A stretch of DNA of 64,000 nt from an uncultured Roseivirga sp. (GCA_947493005.1 CANLOY010000004.1:1-64000); one strand, 5' to 3'; positions 9,473 through 19,744 are shown, numbered from the stretch's first letter. Made by a program: numbers and translations. Notes: generated from the sequence alone by a model not told the origin.

Positions 9473-9604
9473 AAACTAGTGTTTTTTGATTTGTGCTTGA
9501 AATCATCATGGGTTTAAGTGAATGAACATACACTTTTTTAAAGTGGAATGACTTGCTATCCGAATTAGACAAATGGCTTAGTTAGCGAAGGGTGATAAGC
9601 TATC

Positions 9605-10645
9605 TCAAAATGTCCAGCCTATTCTAAAGTTCAGGTCGAAATTAATAGCAAACTTGTCATCTGGTTTATTGGAATCGTATCTGTAATTCCCCCAATACGA
9701 CTCCCGATTATTGGGAAACAGATTGCTTTTATCTGTTCCAGGAAGTCTGACTTTTCTATATCTTAAACCAACACCAAAATATGTATCAAAAACTAATCGT
9801 TGCGTAAGATATTTTTCAAATCCAACTCTTGGTGTTAATGAAATAAATCTCTTTTCTATTGCGACTATTTGAGAAGAGCGATCATTATCAAAGATATTAT
9901 CTGGAGTATTATCCGGGATTAGAAATTCAAAGCTGTCTTCATGGTTTTTTCTTAAAAACTCAAATACCAAACTGGTGTAAATTCGGTAGTCATCTGCATT
10001 CCTTATGAAGTATTTCTCTTCGATGCCGAGTTTATATCCTTTAGCGTTTCTGGCATAATTGCTCTCGTTACTTAAAATGTGACTATAACTGATCTGAGTA
10101 GCAAACCTTTCACCATGAAGGCGTTGAAAACTAAATTCAATCCTTGGATGATATAGCCCCGAGAACGATAATAGGTTGAATGATATCTTATTCTTTTTAT
10201 CTATCAGAATAGGATTCATAGGGATATATGGTAAATAGGATATCTGGTTTTGACTTAAATCGACATATACTTTTTTAGGGTAAGTAAATTTTCGTTTACT
10301 GATCTCATCGACCAGAAAGCCAAGAAATAAATATGAGGTGGCGTTGCCCCAATACATCCAATTCACTTTTGAATCAATAGAGAGTTGTCTGGATTCAGTT
10401 TCATTAAACAGTAGTATGTCAAATGGTTCTTTCTCTTTCTTTCTGTAGATAGTGAAAGGGGCGTTTACCTTGTTAATGAGTGTGTCTCCCTCGTATACAT
10501 AGTTGACTGTTTCTGAAGTATGAATCTCCGTTTTTCCAAATTTCTTGTTGAAAACGGTAGCGCACGAAGAGGTTAAAATTACCACAAAAGCGGGAAGTAC
10601 AACCTTGATAAAGATTTTGGCTTTGGGTAAATTTAAATGCAACAT
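9605..10645 (-). CDS. outer-membrane lipoprotein of unknown function, copy 2 of a tandem pair
   Basis: The 346-aa paralogue of the neighbour at 8450-9466. It has a signal peptide with lipobox LTSSC (Cys 28), then ATVFNKK, a central region with YLPYIPM and KKNKISF, and a C-terminal barrel-like part ending IGWTF. The copies are separated by 138 bases and share a dyad at the start codon, so they come from a tandem duplication with clear divergence. In this copy the TTGCAAC element occurs a second time 26 bases upstream. The family is unnamed as far as I can tell. Export to the outer membrane is inferred from the lipobox and C-terminal phenylalanine. Confidence 0.75.
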   Translation of the reverse strand: MLHLNLPKAKIFIKVVLPAFVVILTSSCATVFNKKFGKTEIHTSETVNYVYEGDTLINKVNAPFTIYRKKEKEPFDILLFNETESRQLSIDSKVNWMYWGNATSYLFLGFLVDEISKRKFTYPKKVYVDLSQNQISYLPYIPMNPILIDKKNKISFNLLSFSGLYHPRIEFSFQRLHGERFATQISYSHILSNESNYARNAKGYKLGIEEKYFIRNADDYRIYTSLVFEFLRKNHEDSFEFLIPDNTPDNIFDNDRSSQIVAIEKRFISLTPRVGFEKYLTQRLVFDTYFGVGLRYRKVRLPGTDKSNLFPNNRESYWGNYRYDSNKPDDKFAINFDLNFRIGWTF

Positions 10646-10651
10646 AGTTGC
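10639..10651. repeat. dyad over the start codon of lipoprotein copy 2
   Basis: GCAACATAGTTGC has 5-bp arms and encloses the ATG of the 9605-10645 gene. A further GTTGCAA at 10673-10679 repeats the same core 26 bases upstream. Confidence 0.45.
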
Positions 10652-10776
10652 AAATTAATATTTATACAATGCGTTGCAATCAATATTCAACATTTTCTTT
10701 AGTTGGCCAGAAATAACCCCACTTAGACCTGGGCGTTTGGAGAGCTTGTTTAAGCTAATGTTTAGCCTGAAAACAA

Positions 10777-10806
10777 AAAAGCCTGATTCGTAAGAATCAG
10801 GCTTTT
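10777..10806 (-). terminator. groEL terminator
   Basis: Stem AAAAGCCTGATTC (10777-10789) pairs with GAATCAGGCTTTT (10794-10806) around a GTAA loop, 40 bases past the groEL stop. A T run follows on the minus strand, with a matching A/T run on the other side. Confidence 0.9.
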
Positions 10807-10845
10807 GTTTGTTATTCAATTGAATACTCAAGTATTCAAGAATTT

Positions 10846-12492
<1,647 letters not shown>

Positions 12493-12511
12493 TTAGATTT
12501 TCAGTTGTAGA

Positions 12512-12796
12512 TTAAGAATTGATAATTGCAAAAAGGTCAGACTCTTTCATGATTAAGTAGTCATTACCTTCTACGGTAAGTTCAGTACCGGCATATTTAC
12601 CATAAAGTACCGTGTCACCAACTTTTACAGTCATTGGTTCATCTTTTTTTCCGCTTCCCGCAGCTACTATAGTACCTCTTTGTGGTTTCTCTTTAGCAGT
12701 GTCAGGAATGATGATCCCCGAAGCAGTTTTTTCTTCAGCAGCAGCAGGCTCTACAAGAACTCTGTCTGCAAGTGGAGTAATGTTTACTTTAGACAT
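12512..12796 (-). CDS. groES: 10 kDa co-chaperonin GroES
   Basis: Heptameric lid for GroEL. At 94 aa it is of normal length and starts with the [12 protein letters not shown] segment. The mobile-loop region [18 protein letters not shown] and the YGKYAGTE turn are both present. It is the first gene of the groESL pair. The 180 bases upstream contain tandem TGTCAG repeats and a sigma54-like element (see those entries) but no CIRCE element of the HrcA type, so heat-shock control here probably uses other signals. Confidence 0.97.
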   Translation of the reverse strand: MSKVNITPLADRVLVEPAAAEEKTASGIIIPDTAKEKPQRGTIVAAGSGKKDEPMTVKVGDTVLYGKYAGTELTVEGNDYLIMKESDLFAIINS

Positions 12797-12847
12797 TTTT
12801 ACTTATTGATTTAGGGTTTTTGATTTCACAAATACAGCACGCTCTCT

Positions 12848-12863
12848 TGCAGTTAATGTGCCA
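12848..12863 (-). promoter_or_regulatory. sigma54-like promoter element upstream of groES
   Basis: On the minus strand the sequence reads TGGCAC-N5-CTGCA, with GG and GC exactly 12 bases apart, as in -24/-12 promoters. It differs from TGGCACN5TTGCA at one base. It would place a transcript start about 40 bases before groES. About one such match is expected by chance in a window this size, so the call rests on position and orientation. Confidence 0.35.
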
Positions 12864-12876
12864 AATCGTTTTTATG

Positions 12877-12970
12877 AACTTTTGTCAGTCATCAGAGCAT
12901 TTTTTGTCAGTTTTTCACTGTCAGTTTTTCACAATTGTCGACTAGGTGGTATGTAAACCTGACAAAAGTT
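12877..12970. repeat. TGTCAG repeat array upstream of groES
   Basis: Two exact, directly adjoining 14-bp copies of TGTCAGTTTTTCAC occupy 12905-12918 and 12919-12932. They are flanked by a perfect 12-bp inverted repeat: AACTTTTGTCAG at 12877-12888 and CTGACAAAAGTT at 12959-12970. The TGTCAG core therefore occurs four times in 94 bases, three direct and one inverted, between secG and groES. Confidence 0.65.
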
Positions 12971-12983
12971 TGTGGCAATAAAA

Positions 12984-13007
12984 AAGCCCGACATTGCTGA
13001 CGGGCTT
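12984..13007 (-). terminator. secG terminator
   Basis: A 7-bp stem (AAGCCCG, 12984-12990, with CGGGCTT at 13001-13007) encloses a 10-nt loop and is followed on the minus strand by a run of T. It lies 20 bases past the secG stop and ends the miaB-secG transcription unit before groES. Confidence 0.8.
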
Positions 13008-13026
13008 CTCTCAAATTTCTTTATTT

Positions 13027-13386
13027 CTACTTAGAAATGGTATCACCAGGAACAGGTGTTAAACCAGTCTGTGTAGTGTCAGTGATTGTCGGTACTATAC
13101 TAGCAGGTGCAGATTGCTGGGCGGCATCAACATTTGGGTTCACTCCACTTGCAGTTTGCTTGGGTAGCATGTAGCTGGAAGACAAGCTTAGTACTATCAA
13201 TACTATTATAAATATCCATGTAGTCTTTTCCAATAGGTCGGTAGTTTTCTTAACTCCAATAATTTGTTGTGCTCCGCCACCGCCAAATTGACTTGACAAA
13301 CCACCACCTTTTGAATTTTGCATCAAAACGACCAATATCAATAGGATCGCTACAATGATTGCTAGTATTATTAATAACTTAAACAT
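13027..13386 (-). CDS. secG: preprotein translocase subunit SecG
   Basis: Auxiliary inner-membrane subunit of the SecYEG channel that aids protein export. The 119-aa protein has two hydrophobic helices: residues 2-22 and about 55-73. Between them is the conserved segment VLMQNSKGGGLSSQFGG, diagnostic of SecG. The C-terminal tail (about 45 aa) is polar and proline/threonine-rich, longer than in E. coli, as common in Bacteroidota. It overlaps the end of the upstream TPR-like gene by 8 bases and is the last gene before a terminator. Confidence 0.93.
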   Translation of the reverse strand: MFKLLIILAIIVAILLILVVLMQNSKGGGLSSQFGGGGAQQIIGVKKTTDLLEKTTWIFIIVLIVLSLSSSYMLPKQTASGVNPNVDAAQQSAPASIVPTITDTTQTGLTPVPGDTISK

Positions 13387-14272
13387 TCTGTTTTGACTTT
13401 ACTTCCTCAATTTGGCCTGCAAAGTAAGTGCTTTTTTCAGGAAACTTCAAACTGAGTTTTTTATAAATACTAATTGCTTTTTTATACTTCCCCTGCTTAA
13501 CCATTAATCTGGCAAGTGTTTCGGTTTCGAATTCTTCCGCTCCTTTGATCTTCTTACTAGCCAAATCTTCCTGAGCACTTTTAGATTCTCGTTCAGAAAT
13601 CTTCTGTCTTTCAATCTGAGGCTCGTTTTGAATGAATTTTTCTATGATTTCAACTTGAGAAGGTGAAGTTGATTTTTTCTTTTTTGTACTCTTCTTTTTA
13701 GATACTTCTTCGATTTGTTCTCCGGCCAGTAGTGCTTCTATTCTTTTTTTCGCAGCTCTTATTTCCTCCAAATCATCATTCAAGTCAACTTTTTTTGTTT
13801 GAACTTCCTCGGATGCCTTTGGTTCTTTAGAGGAACTGCTCCCTTTTGGAGCTGTTTCCCTGGTTTTTTCTTTTTCCGGATTGACAGCTAACTTAGGTTG
13901 CTGTTCTTGATTATCAGTTTTTTCTTTTACCTCAATTTCGACTGGTGAAGGAACGGATTCAAACTCTTTCGTTGCTTCTGTTTTTTCCTTATCAGGCTTG
14001 CTGCTCGTTTTGGCAGGCTCTGTCTTTTCTGGAAAAGTGTAATCACCTTCAATAATCGATTTTAGATACGACCGGTTTGCTGAGTAAATGGCAGCTTTCT
14101 TTATAAAGGCGTCTGTCTTAGGATGCTCTCGATCTTTCAGCGCCTTGGCGATAACAACGTAAAGACTCTGAAAATAAGGGTACTTTTTTCGGTATTCATT
14201 TAAAGCCTTAATGTCAGCATTGGTGACTTGAGAAGGGTCTAACAATAAGGTATTAAATCGTTCGCGATCCAC
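13379..14272 (-). CDS. charged, TPR-like hypothetical protein between lptE and secG
   Basis: A 297-aa protein with no signal peptide or membrane segment. The N-terminal about 80 residues (EYRKKYPYFQSLYVVIAKAL) look helical. The middle, about residues 85-220, is rich in Lys, Glu, Ser and Thr and probably disordered. The C-terminal 50 residues (ETLARLMVKQGKYKKAISIYKKLSLKFPEKSTYFAGQI has the shape of one tetratricopeptide repeat). Translation starts at GTG 14272, with no nearby ATG. Its gene overlaps secG by 8 bases and follows lptE, so co-expression with envelope biogenesis genes is likely. The function is unknown. Confidence 0.75.
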   Translation of the reverse strand: MDRERFNTLLLDPSQVTNADIKALNEYRKKYPYFQSLYVVIAKALKDREHPKTDAFIKKAAIYSANRSYLKSIIEGDYTFPEKTEPAKTSSKPDKEKTEATKEFESVPSPVEIEVKEKTDNQEQQPKLAVNPEKEKTRETAPKGSSSSKEPKASEEVQTKKVDLNDDLEEIRAAKKRIEALLAGEQIEEVSKKKSTKKKKSTSPSQVEIIEKFIQNEPQIERQKISERESKSAQEDLASKKIKGAEEFETETLARLMVKQGKYKKAISIYKKLSLKFPEKSTYFAGQIEEVKSKQNV

Positions 14273-14307
14273 TTTTAATATTTAGGGTTTCTAAAATAGA
14301 ATGAAAA

Positions 14308-14835
14308 TCACCATTGGGCAACAGAGGCTTGAAAAATGTCGAAATATAATTGATCAAAAATTTCTTGAACCAAATCATCTTCTACAGCATTCAGTGTGGT
14401 TGCTGAAGGGTCATAATCTGCATAAAATGAGAACGTTTGCTCAATGTTAGCATTTTCGTCTTTTGTGTTTGTAAAGAATACCTGAACACCTATTAACAAT
14501 CTCATTAAACCTGTACCATCGGCTTGATTGTTATTTCCAGAAGAGCTGATGGCCTGCGGACGTACGTTGTAACTTGTAATAGCTCCTTCAAATTGCAAGT
14601 CTCCTTGCTTTTGAATTAACTCTAGTTTAGTTCTTCTTTGAAAGTAGTCTTTAAGGCCTTCTGTGAAAGTATTACCCATATTTGGAGGGCCTCCGCCAGA
14701 CTCGTTAACAAAATTGGCAATCGAGAGTGTCTTGGTTTGATCATAGTTGATAGAAGCTCCATCAAATGAGTAAATACCGCATGCAACCATTAGCATGAGT
14801 AGGGGAATTAAGCAAATGGACTTAATCGATTTCAT
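14308..14835 (-). CDS. lptE: LPS-assembly lipoprotein LptE
   Basis: Outer-membrane lipoprotein that plugs the LptD barrel and helps insert lipopolysaccharide. The 175-aa protein has a signal peptide with lipobox MVAC (Cys 19) followed by GIYSFDG, the usual Bacteroidota LptE opening. The NFVNESGGGPPNMGNTFTEGLKDYFQRRT segment and the later F(E)GAITSYNVRP strand also fit the family. Its start overlaps the sigma54 activator gene by 14 bases, so the two are translationally linked. Assignment rests on these motifs and on the neighbouring miaB and secG. Confidence 0.85.
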   Translation of the reverse strand: MKSIKSICLIPLLMLMVACGIYSFDGASINYDQTKTLSIANFVNESGGGPPNMGNTFTEGLKDYFQRRTKLELIQKQGDLQFEGAITSYNVRPQAISSSGNNNQADGTGLMRLLIGVQVFFTNTKDENANIEQTFSFYADYDPSATTLNAVEDDLVQEIFDQLYFDIFQASVAQW

Positions 14836-16093
14836 ATTGCTTGATCTTTCTATAAAGTGTACGTTCGGATATCCCCAAATCTTGTGCCGCGTATTTCCTT
14901 TTGTTGTTATTTTTTCGAAGTGCTTTTATGATAAGCTCTTTTTCTTTTTCTTCTATAGAAAGAGATTCATCTTCTTCATGACTGATATCATGGACGTTTT
15001 CGTATCCAAACTCTTCATCTTCAGTATTGCTGGGTTGTATGTATATGGGTTCACTGTAGTCCGTACTTTCAGCAGGCTCAGGTATAACAGCTGGTGCTTC
15101 ATCCATATCTCTGAATAGGTTTGGATTGTCATTTACAATACTCTTATCAAAACCACCTGTTTCTATCATTCCGTTAACTAACTTCTTAAGGTCATTCATG
15201 TCCTTTTTCATGTCGAACAATACCTTATAGAGTAAGTCTCGCTCATTCAGACTTTCTGTCTGGTTTTCATTTCCGCCACGATATATTGCAGGTAGACTTG
15301 AGCTATTCTGAGGTAAATACTTTAGCAGAGTTTCGGCTTTTATCTGACGCTCTAACTCCAGTGCGGAGATTTGTTCAACCAGATTTTTAAGCTGCCTGAT
15401 ATTACCTGGGAAACGATACCTGAGTAGTATTTCTTTGGCTTTTTCGTCTAGTTTGATACTTTCTACCCGATACTTTTCTGCAAAATCTGAAGCGAATTTC
15501 CTGAATAAGAGATCAATGTCATTTCCTCTTTCCCTTAGAGGAGGAACGAAAATTGGAACAGTACTTAACCTGTAGTATAGGTCTTCCCTGAATTTACCTT
15601 TTTCAACAGCGCTTTGGAGGTTCACATTAGTAGCAGCAACTACACGGACATCGGTTTTTTGTACTTTTGAGGAACCTACCTTGATAAACTCACCATTTTC
15701 TAAAACCCGTAATAATCTAGCTTGTGTTTGCAGAGGCATTTCACCAATCTCATCCAGAAATATTGTGCCTCCATTAGTTACTTCAAAGTATCCCTTGCGG
15801 GCTTCATATGCTCCTGTAAAGGAACCTTTTTCATGGCCAAATAATTCTGAGTCGATTGTTCCTTCGGGTATGGCTCCACAGTTAATGGCAATAAACTTAC
15901 CGTGTTTTCTCGGGCTTAGTTGGTGAATGATTTTCGAGAATGATTCTTTTCCACTTCCGCTTTCCCCGGTTATGAGGACGGTCATATCTGTGGGTGCAAC
16001 TTGTGCTGCAACTTGTATGGCATAACTTAGTTTAGGACTATTACCTATAATGCCGAAGCGTTGTTTGATACTGAGTAGTTCGCTGTTGTTCAA
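14822..16093 (-). CDS. sigma54-dependent transcriptional activator without receiver domain
   Basis: AAA+ enhancer-binding protein that remodels sigma54-RNA polymerase. The 423-aa protein starts almost directly with the AAA+ domain: Walker A GESGSGKE at 43-50, the sigma54-contact loop GSFTGA at 90-95, and Walker B-like TIFLDEIGEM. The loop has Ser where GAFTGA is usual. A glutamate-rich linker leads to a Fis-type helix-turn-helix (KYAAQDLGISERTLYRKIKQ) at the end. No sensing domain is present, so activity may be set by expression or a partner. It starts at TTG 16093, 11 bases after miaB, and overlaps lptE. The miaB-activator-lptE order is one I associate with Bacteroidota. Confidence 0.9.
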   Translation of the reverse strand: MNNSELLSIKQRFGIIGNSPKLSYAIQVAAQVAPTDMTVLITGESGSGKESFSKIIHQLSPRKHGKFIAINCGAIPEGTIDSELFGHEKGSFTGAYEARKGYFEVTNGGTIFLDEIGEMPLQTQARLLRVLENGEFIKVGSSKVQKTDVRVVAATNVNLQSAVEKGKFREDLYYRLSTVPIFVPPLRERGNDIDLLFRKFASDFAEKYRVESIKLDEKAKEILLRYRFPGNIRQLKNLVEQISALELERQIKAETLLKYLPQNSSSLPAIYRGGNENQTESLNERDLLYKVLFDMKKDMNDLKKLVNGMIETGGFDKSIVNDNPNLFRDMDEAPAVIPEPAESTDYSEPIYIQPSNTEDEEFGYENVHDISHEEDESLSIEEKEKELIIKALRKNNNKRKYAAQDLGISERTLYRKIKQYEID

Positions 16094-16104
16094 TTCTCCG
16101 GGGT

Positions 16105-17574
16105 TTAGTCAACTATTTTGCCAAAGAGCGTTGCTGTAGTGCAGTCTTCGATAAGAACATTAACGTATTGACCTTTTTGATAATGCTTTCTTGGAAATAT
16201 AACCACTTTGTTTGCGGTATTCCTTCCTTGCAATTGTTCCTCTGATCGTTTGGAAGTGCCTTCAATGAGAACCTTCTGTACTTTGCCTAGATCCAGTTTG
16301 TTGCGTTCCAGAGATATCTCTTGTTGTTTTTGAATGATCTCCTGCAATCTTTTTTTCTTGATATCTAATGGGATATCATCTTCAAACTTCTTTGCAGCAA
16401 GGGTTCCAGGTCTTTCTGAGTAAAAGAACATGTATGAGAAATCATACTTCACGTAATCCATCAGCGTAATTGAGTCCTTGTGTTCCTCTTCGGTTTCGGT
16501 ACAGAAGCCTGCGATCATATCTGATGATATACCGCACTCTTCACCAAGGATTTCTCTAATGGCATCTACTCTGTTAATGTACCACTCTCTGGTATATGTT
16601 CTGTTCATCAAATCCAGTACTCTAGAGTTTCCACTCTGTGCTGGTAAATGAATATACTTGCAAATGTTTTCGTACTTTTTCATAGTGTAAAGCACTTCAT
16701 CCGTAATGTCTTTTGGATGTGAAGTAGAAAAACGCACCCTCAGGTCGGGAGAAATCTTAGCTACCATTTCAAGAAGGTTGGCAAAATTTACAATCTCAAC
16801 CTGCTCACCCTTCTTTTCTTTCTTTTCTAGCCATGCTTTGTTGTTTTCATCTGCCGACCATTTATATGAATCAACATTCTGACCAAGAAGAGTGACCTCT
16901 TTATATCCTTGATCGAACAAATCCTGAGCTTCCTTTACAATAGAGTATGGGTCTCGACTTCTTTCTCTGCCACGGGTAAATGGAACAACACAGAAAGAAC
17001 ACATATTATCGCAGCCACGCATAATTGAAATGAAGGCCGTAATACCGTTGGAGTTCAATCTAACAGGAGAGATGTCCGCGTATGTTTCTTCTCTGGAAAG
17101 GAAAGTGTTTACAGCTTTGAGTCCGTCTTCTGCAGTTTCTACTAGTTTGGGTAAGTCTCTGTAAGCATCAGGCCCTACAACTACATCCACAATCTTTTCT
17201 TCCTCGAGTAGCTTTTCTTTCAACCTTTCAGCCATACAACCTAAAACACCAATGGTCATTTCTGGCTTTCTCTTTTTCACCGCGTTGAAATGGTTTAACC
17301 TATTTCTAACAGTCTGTTCCGCTTTTTCACGGATTGAACAGGTATTAAGGAAAACTACATCTGCACTCTCGAATTCTGAAGTTGTATCATAGCCATTCTC
17401 CTTCATAATAGAAGAAACTATTTCACTGTCAGCAAAATTCATCTGACATCCATAGCTCTCTATATAAAGCTTCTTTGCTTTGCCGGTGTTTTCTTCTTTC
17501 GAAGTTTTTACCGTTTCCATTGCTTCTTGACTGTTTCTGTCGACAATGTCTATATCCTGAATGATATTTTCCAT
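16105..17574 (-). CDS. miaB: tRNA-2-methylthio-N6-dimethylallyladenosine synthase MiaB
   Basis: Radical SAM methylthiotransferase that adds a methylthio group to i6A37 of tRNAs, improving codon reading. It has three expected parts. The N-terminal UPF0004 domain starts [15 protein letters not shown] and has further cysteines. The radical SAM cluster motif is [11 protein letters not shown] (C-x3-C-x2-C). A C-terminal TRAM domain ends [19 protein letters not shown] chose the ATG at 17574; a TTG lies one codon upstream. A promoter with exact -7 TATATTTG lies 27 bases upstream. It is the first gene of the minus-strand unit running to secG. Confidence 0.95.
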   Translation of the reverse strand: MENIIQDIDIVDRNSQEAMETVKTSKEENTGKAKKLYIESYGCQMNFADSEIVSSIMKENGYDTTSEFESADVVFLNTCSIREKAEQTVRNRLNHFNAVKKRKPEMTIGVLGCMAERLKEKLLEEEKIVDVVVGPDAYRDLPKLVETAEDGLKAVNTFLSREETYADISPVRLNSNGITAFISIMRGCDNMCSFCVVPFTRGRERSRDPYSIVKEAQDLFDQGYKEVTLLGQNVDSYKWSADENNKAWLEKKEKKGEQVEIVNFANLLEMVAKISPDLRVRFSTSHPKDITDEVLYTMKKYENICKYIHLPAQSGNSRVLDLMNRTYTREWYINRVDAIREILGEECGISSDMIAGFCTETEEEHKDSITLMDYVKYDFSYMFFYSERPGTLAAKKFEDDIPLDIKKKRLQEIIQKQQEISLERNKLDLGKVQKVLIEGTSKRSEEQLQGRNTANKVVIFPRKHYQKGQYVNVLIEDCTTATLFGKIVD

Positions 17575-17600
17575 CAATCTATCTCCTCGATTTCAAGCTG

Positions 17601-17635
17601 CAAATATAAGGCTTATAATAGTAATCTGTGACAAA
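17601..17635 (-). promoter_or_regulatory. candidate promoter of the miaB-secG unit
   Basis: On the minus strand, TTTG (17635-17632) is followed after 23 bases by TATATTTG (17608-17601), matching TTTG/TANNTTTG. The 23-base spacer is at the long end of the accepted range. A start site near 17594 would give a leader of about 20 bases. Confidence 0.55.
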
Positions 17636-17656
17636 TTGGCAGTCTTTTGAAAGGGG

Positions 17657-17678
17657 ATTCCTTGAAATAGTAAGGAAT
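17657..17678 (-). terminator. weak hairpin after the NIPSNAP gene
   Basis: ATTCCTT (17657-17663) pairs with AAGGAAT (17672-17678) just past the stop codon of the 17682-17987 gene. It is followed by CCCC then TTT on the minus strand, so it is a poor but possible terminator. Confidence 0.4.
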
Positions 17679-17681
17679 GAT

Positions 17682-17987
17682 CTATTCAAACACTGGCCTA
17701 AGAAAGTTACGCTCATAACTAATAATACACTTGGTTTTTACTGCATAGTCATAGGCTTCTAGGCATTCGGGGTCTTTCATGCTGTCATTTCGATATTTCT
17801 CATACTCTGCCAAGGATGGAAAGGTAAAGAGCGCCAAAGCAATATTGTTTGCTCCTTCAGAGGGTAGAAAGTAACCATTATGGCTTCCTCCAAACCTATT
17901 GACTAAGGGAATCCACTTTTTAGCATAAACTTCAAACTCTTTTAGCTTGTAAGGGTCTATTGTGTATCTGACATAACATGTAACCAT
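17682..17987 (-). CDS. NIPSNAP family protein
   Basis: A 101-aa cytosolic protein of the dimeric alpha-beta barrel superfamily. It starts MVTCYVRYTIDPYKLKEFE and has FGGSHNGYFLPSEGANNIALALFTFPSLAEYEKYRND, a characteristic NIPSNAP pattern. Many members have no known biochemical role. It is a single gene, preceding the miaB promoter on the same strand, with a weak terminator hairpin after it. No operon partner is visible. Confidence 0.85.
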   Translation of the reverse strand: MVTCYVRYTIDPYKLKEFEVYAKKWIPLVNRFGGSHNGYFLPSEGANNIALALFTFPSLAEYEKYRNDSMKDPECLEAYDYAVKTKCIISYERNFLRPVFE

Positions 17988-18111
17988 AATCCACTCTTTT
18001 CTTTGGGAGGAAAAGATAGCGAGCTCTGAAAATCATCTCCGAGAAAATTGATCTTTTTTTATGAATGGAATATAATCGTAGGTTAAATAGTAAGTTCACT
18101 TAAGTTAAAGT

Positions 18112-18798
18112 ATGGCAGTAAGTCCTAAACAAAAACAGATACTGATACTCGCATTCTTTCTTCTGATTGCAATTATATTCTGGAACACCCCAATTATTTA
18201 TCCTGTAAAACTCTTTGTGGTAATGTTACATGAATTAAGTCATGGTTTGATGGCTGAACTTTTTGGTGGCGATATCATCAATATTCAGATCGACCCGAGA
18301 ATAGGAGGATACTGTCAGTATACTGTTCCGGATTCATTTATCGGACGGATTTTTATAGCAAGTGCAGGTTATTTGGGAAGTATTTTCTGGGGAACATTGA
18401 TTTTGTTTCTTGCTATTAAGAAATCTTATGACAGACAAATATCATTGGTAATTGGTATTGTCTTGCTCTTCTTAAGTTGGTTTGTTATTAAAACAGGGGA
18501 GTGGTTTGGTATTGTTATGACAATTGGCTTTTCAGGCTTTATGCTCTTGTCTTATAAGTTCCTGTCAGATGAGTTTCATGACTATTTCCTAAAATTTATC
18601 GGTGTTGTAAGTTGTCTTTATGTTGTGCTGGATATTAAAAATGATTTGATAGACCGATCGGGAGTGGGGAGTGATGCCGATAGTATTGCTGAAATGACGG
18701 GAATTCCAAGTGTGTTGATTGGATTGATATGGCTTGGAATAGCTTTACTGGTTGTTTATGGTTCGCTGAAATATGCATTTAAATCGACTAATGAATAA
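18112..18798 (+). CDS. M50-like membrane metallopeptidase family protein
   Basis: A 228-aa polytopic inner-membrane protein with about six to seven hydrophobic segments. HELSH at residues 40-44, in the second membrane segment, is the zinc ligand motif of the M50B-like group. The downstream GGYCQY and ASAGYLGSIFWG stretches resemble that family. Substrate and activity are unknown. Family members of this small type often have unproven peptidase activity. It precedes the FKBP lipoprotein gene by 87 bases on the same strand. A second HExxH membrane protein, unrelated outside the motif as far as I can see, is at 5317-5991. Confidence 0.75.
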   Translation: MAVSPKQKQILILAFFLLIAIIFWNTPIIYPVKLFVVMLHELSHGLMAELFGGDIINIQIDPRIGGYCQYTVPDSFIGRIFIASAGYLGSIFWGTLILFLAIKKSYDRQISLVIGIVLLFLSWFVIKTGEWFGIVMTIGFSGFMLLSYKFLSDEFHDYFLKFIGVVSCLYVVLDIKNDLIDRSGVGSDADSIAEMTGIPSVLIGLIWLGIALLVVYGSLKYAFKSTNE

Positions 18799-18885
18799 AA
18801 TAAACGATTTAGCAACCAATTAAAGACTTGTTTGATGTTGGGTTCATTTGTTTGATTACATTTGGGTTTGAATAAAATTGAAATC

Positions 18886-19704
18886 ATGCTTAAAAGAACT
18901 TTAAACTTTGTTTTCTCCTGCCTGATTGTATCAGCGATTGTTTTTACCAATGGATGTTCGGGAAGTAGCTCATCCGGATCTGGTAATGATACTATCTTTC
19001 TCGAAAGCGGAGTGAAATTTATTTATCTGGAAAGAGGAGAGAGTGATGCTCCTAAAGTGGATTCATTAATGCACGTGACTACTCATATAAATCTAATGGT
19101 TGCTGATGATACTGTTTGGTCAACTCATTCACCGGGTCAGAGAAGGTTTGAGTTCGATGCTCAAAAAACTTCTTTGATAAAAGGGTTTGATGAGGTAGTG
19201 ATGCATGTTCGTAAGGGAGACAGAATACTTGCTGTTATTCCACCTGAGTTGGGTTATGGAGCGCAGGGCAATGGAACCATACCACCTAACGCCACATTGA
19301 AATTTGACATAGACTTTCTGAACGTGCAAAAGCCAAAGATTTCTCTTTCGGAAGAGCTTTTTGCGGTTTACAAAAAAGATGGTGTTGATGCTATGCTGGA
19401 TCATTATAAGGGACTAACCCTTGATACTGCTGAGTATATCATGGGGCAGCAAGAGTGGTATGCCCTAAGTGATAAAATGATGAGAGAAGGTGCTTTTGAC
19501 AAAGCCATTGCTTTATGGGATTTTCGTTTGGAAGAAGTTAACGATTTAGGTGGGCATTACATGAAAGCACAGGCTTGTCAGAATTTGGGACAAATTGATG
19601 TAGCTGTGGCTACTCTTGAAAAAGGTATTAAAGTAGCTAAGGATACAACTGGAATGCAGTTTGTAAAGAGATACCTTACACAATTGAAGGCGCTTAATAA
19701 TTAA
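18886..19704 (+). CDS. FKBP-type peptidyl-prolyl isomerase lipoprotein
   Basis: Periplasmic, lipid-anchored prolyl isomerase and likely chaperone of exported proteins. The signal ends with lipobox FTNGC (Cys 24), followed by a Ser/Gly linker. An FKBP domain spans residues about 45-147 and includes LIKGFDEVVMHVRKGDR and IPPELGYGAQGNGTIPPNATL, a canonical active-site arrangement. Residues 150-272 look helical and TPR-like (MKAQACQNLGQIDVAVATLEKG). I chose the ATG at 18886 (MLKRT), 272 aa, because it starts the signal peptide directly; an upstream start would add eight residues. Confidence 0.9.
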   Translation: MLKRTLNFVFSCLIVSAIVFTNGCSGSSSSGSGNDTIFLESGVKFIYLERGESDAPKVDSLMHVTTHINLMVADDTVWSTHSPGQRRFEFDAQKTSLIKGFDEVVMHVRKGDRILAVIPPELGYGAQGNGTIPPNATLKFDIDFLNVQKPKISLSEELFAVYKKDGVDAMLDHYKGLTLDTAEYIMGQQEWYALSDKMMREGAFDKAIALWDFRLEEVNDLGGHYMKAQACQNLGQIDVAVATLEKGIKVAKDTTGMQFVKRYLTQLKALNN

Positions 19705-19744
19705 TGTAGCAATACTTCAGACGAATTAATTTGTATCAGCTGGT

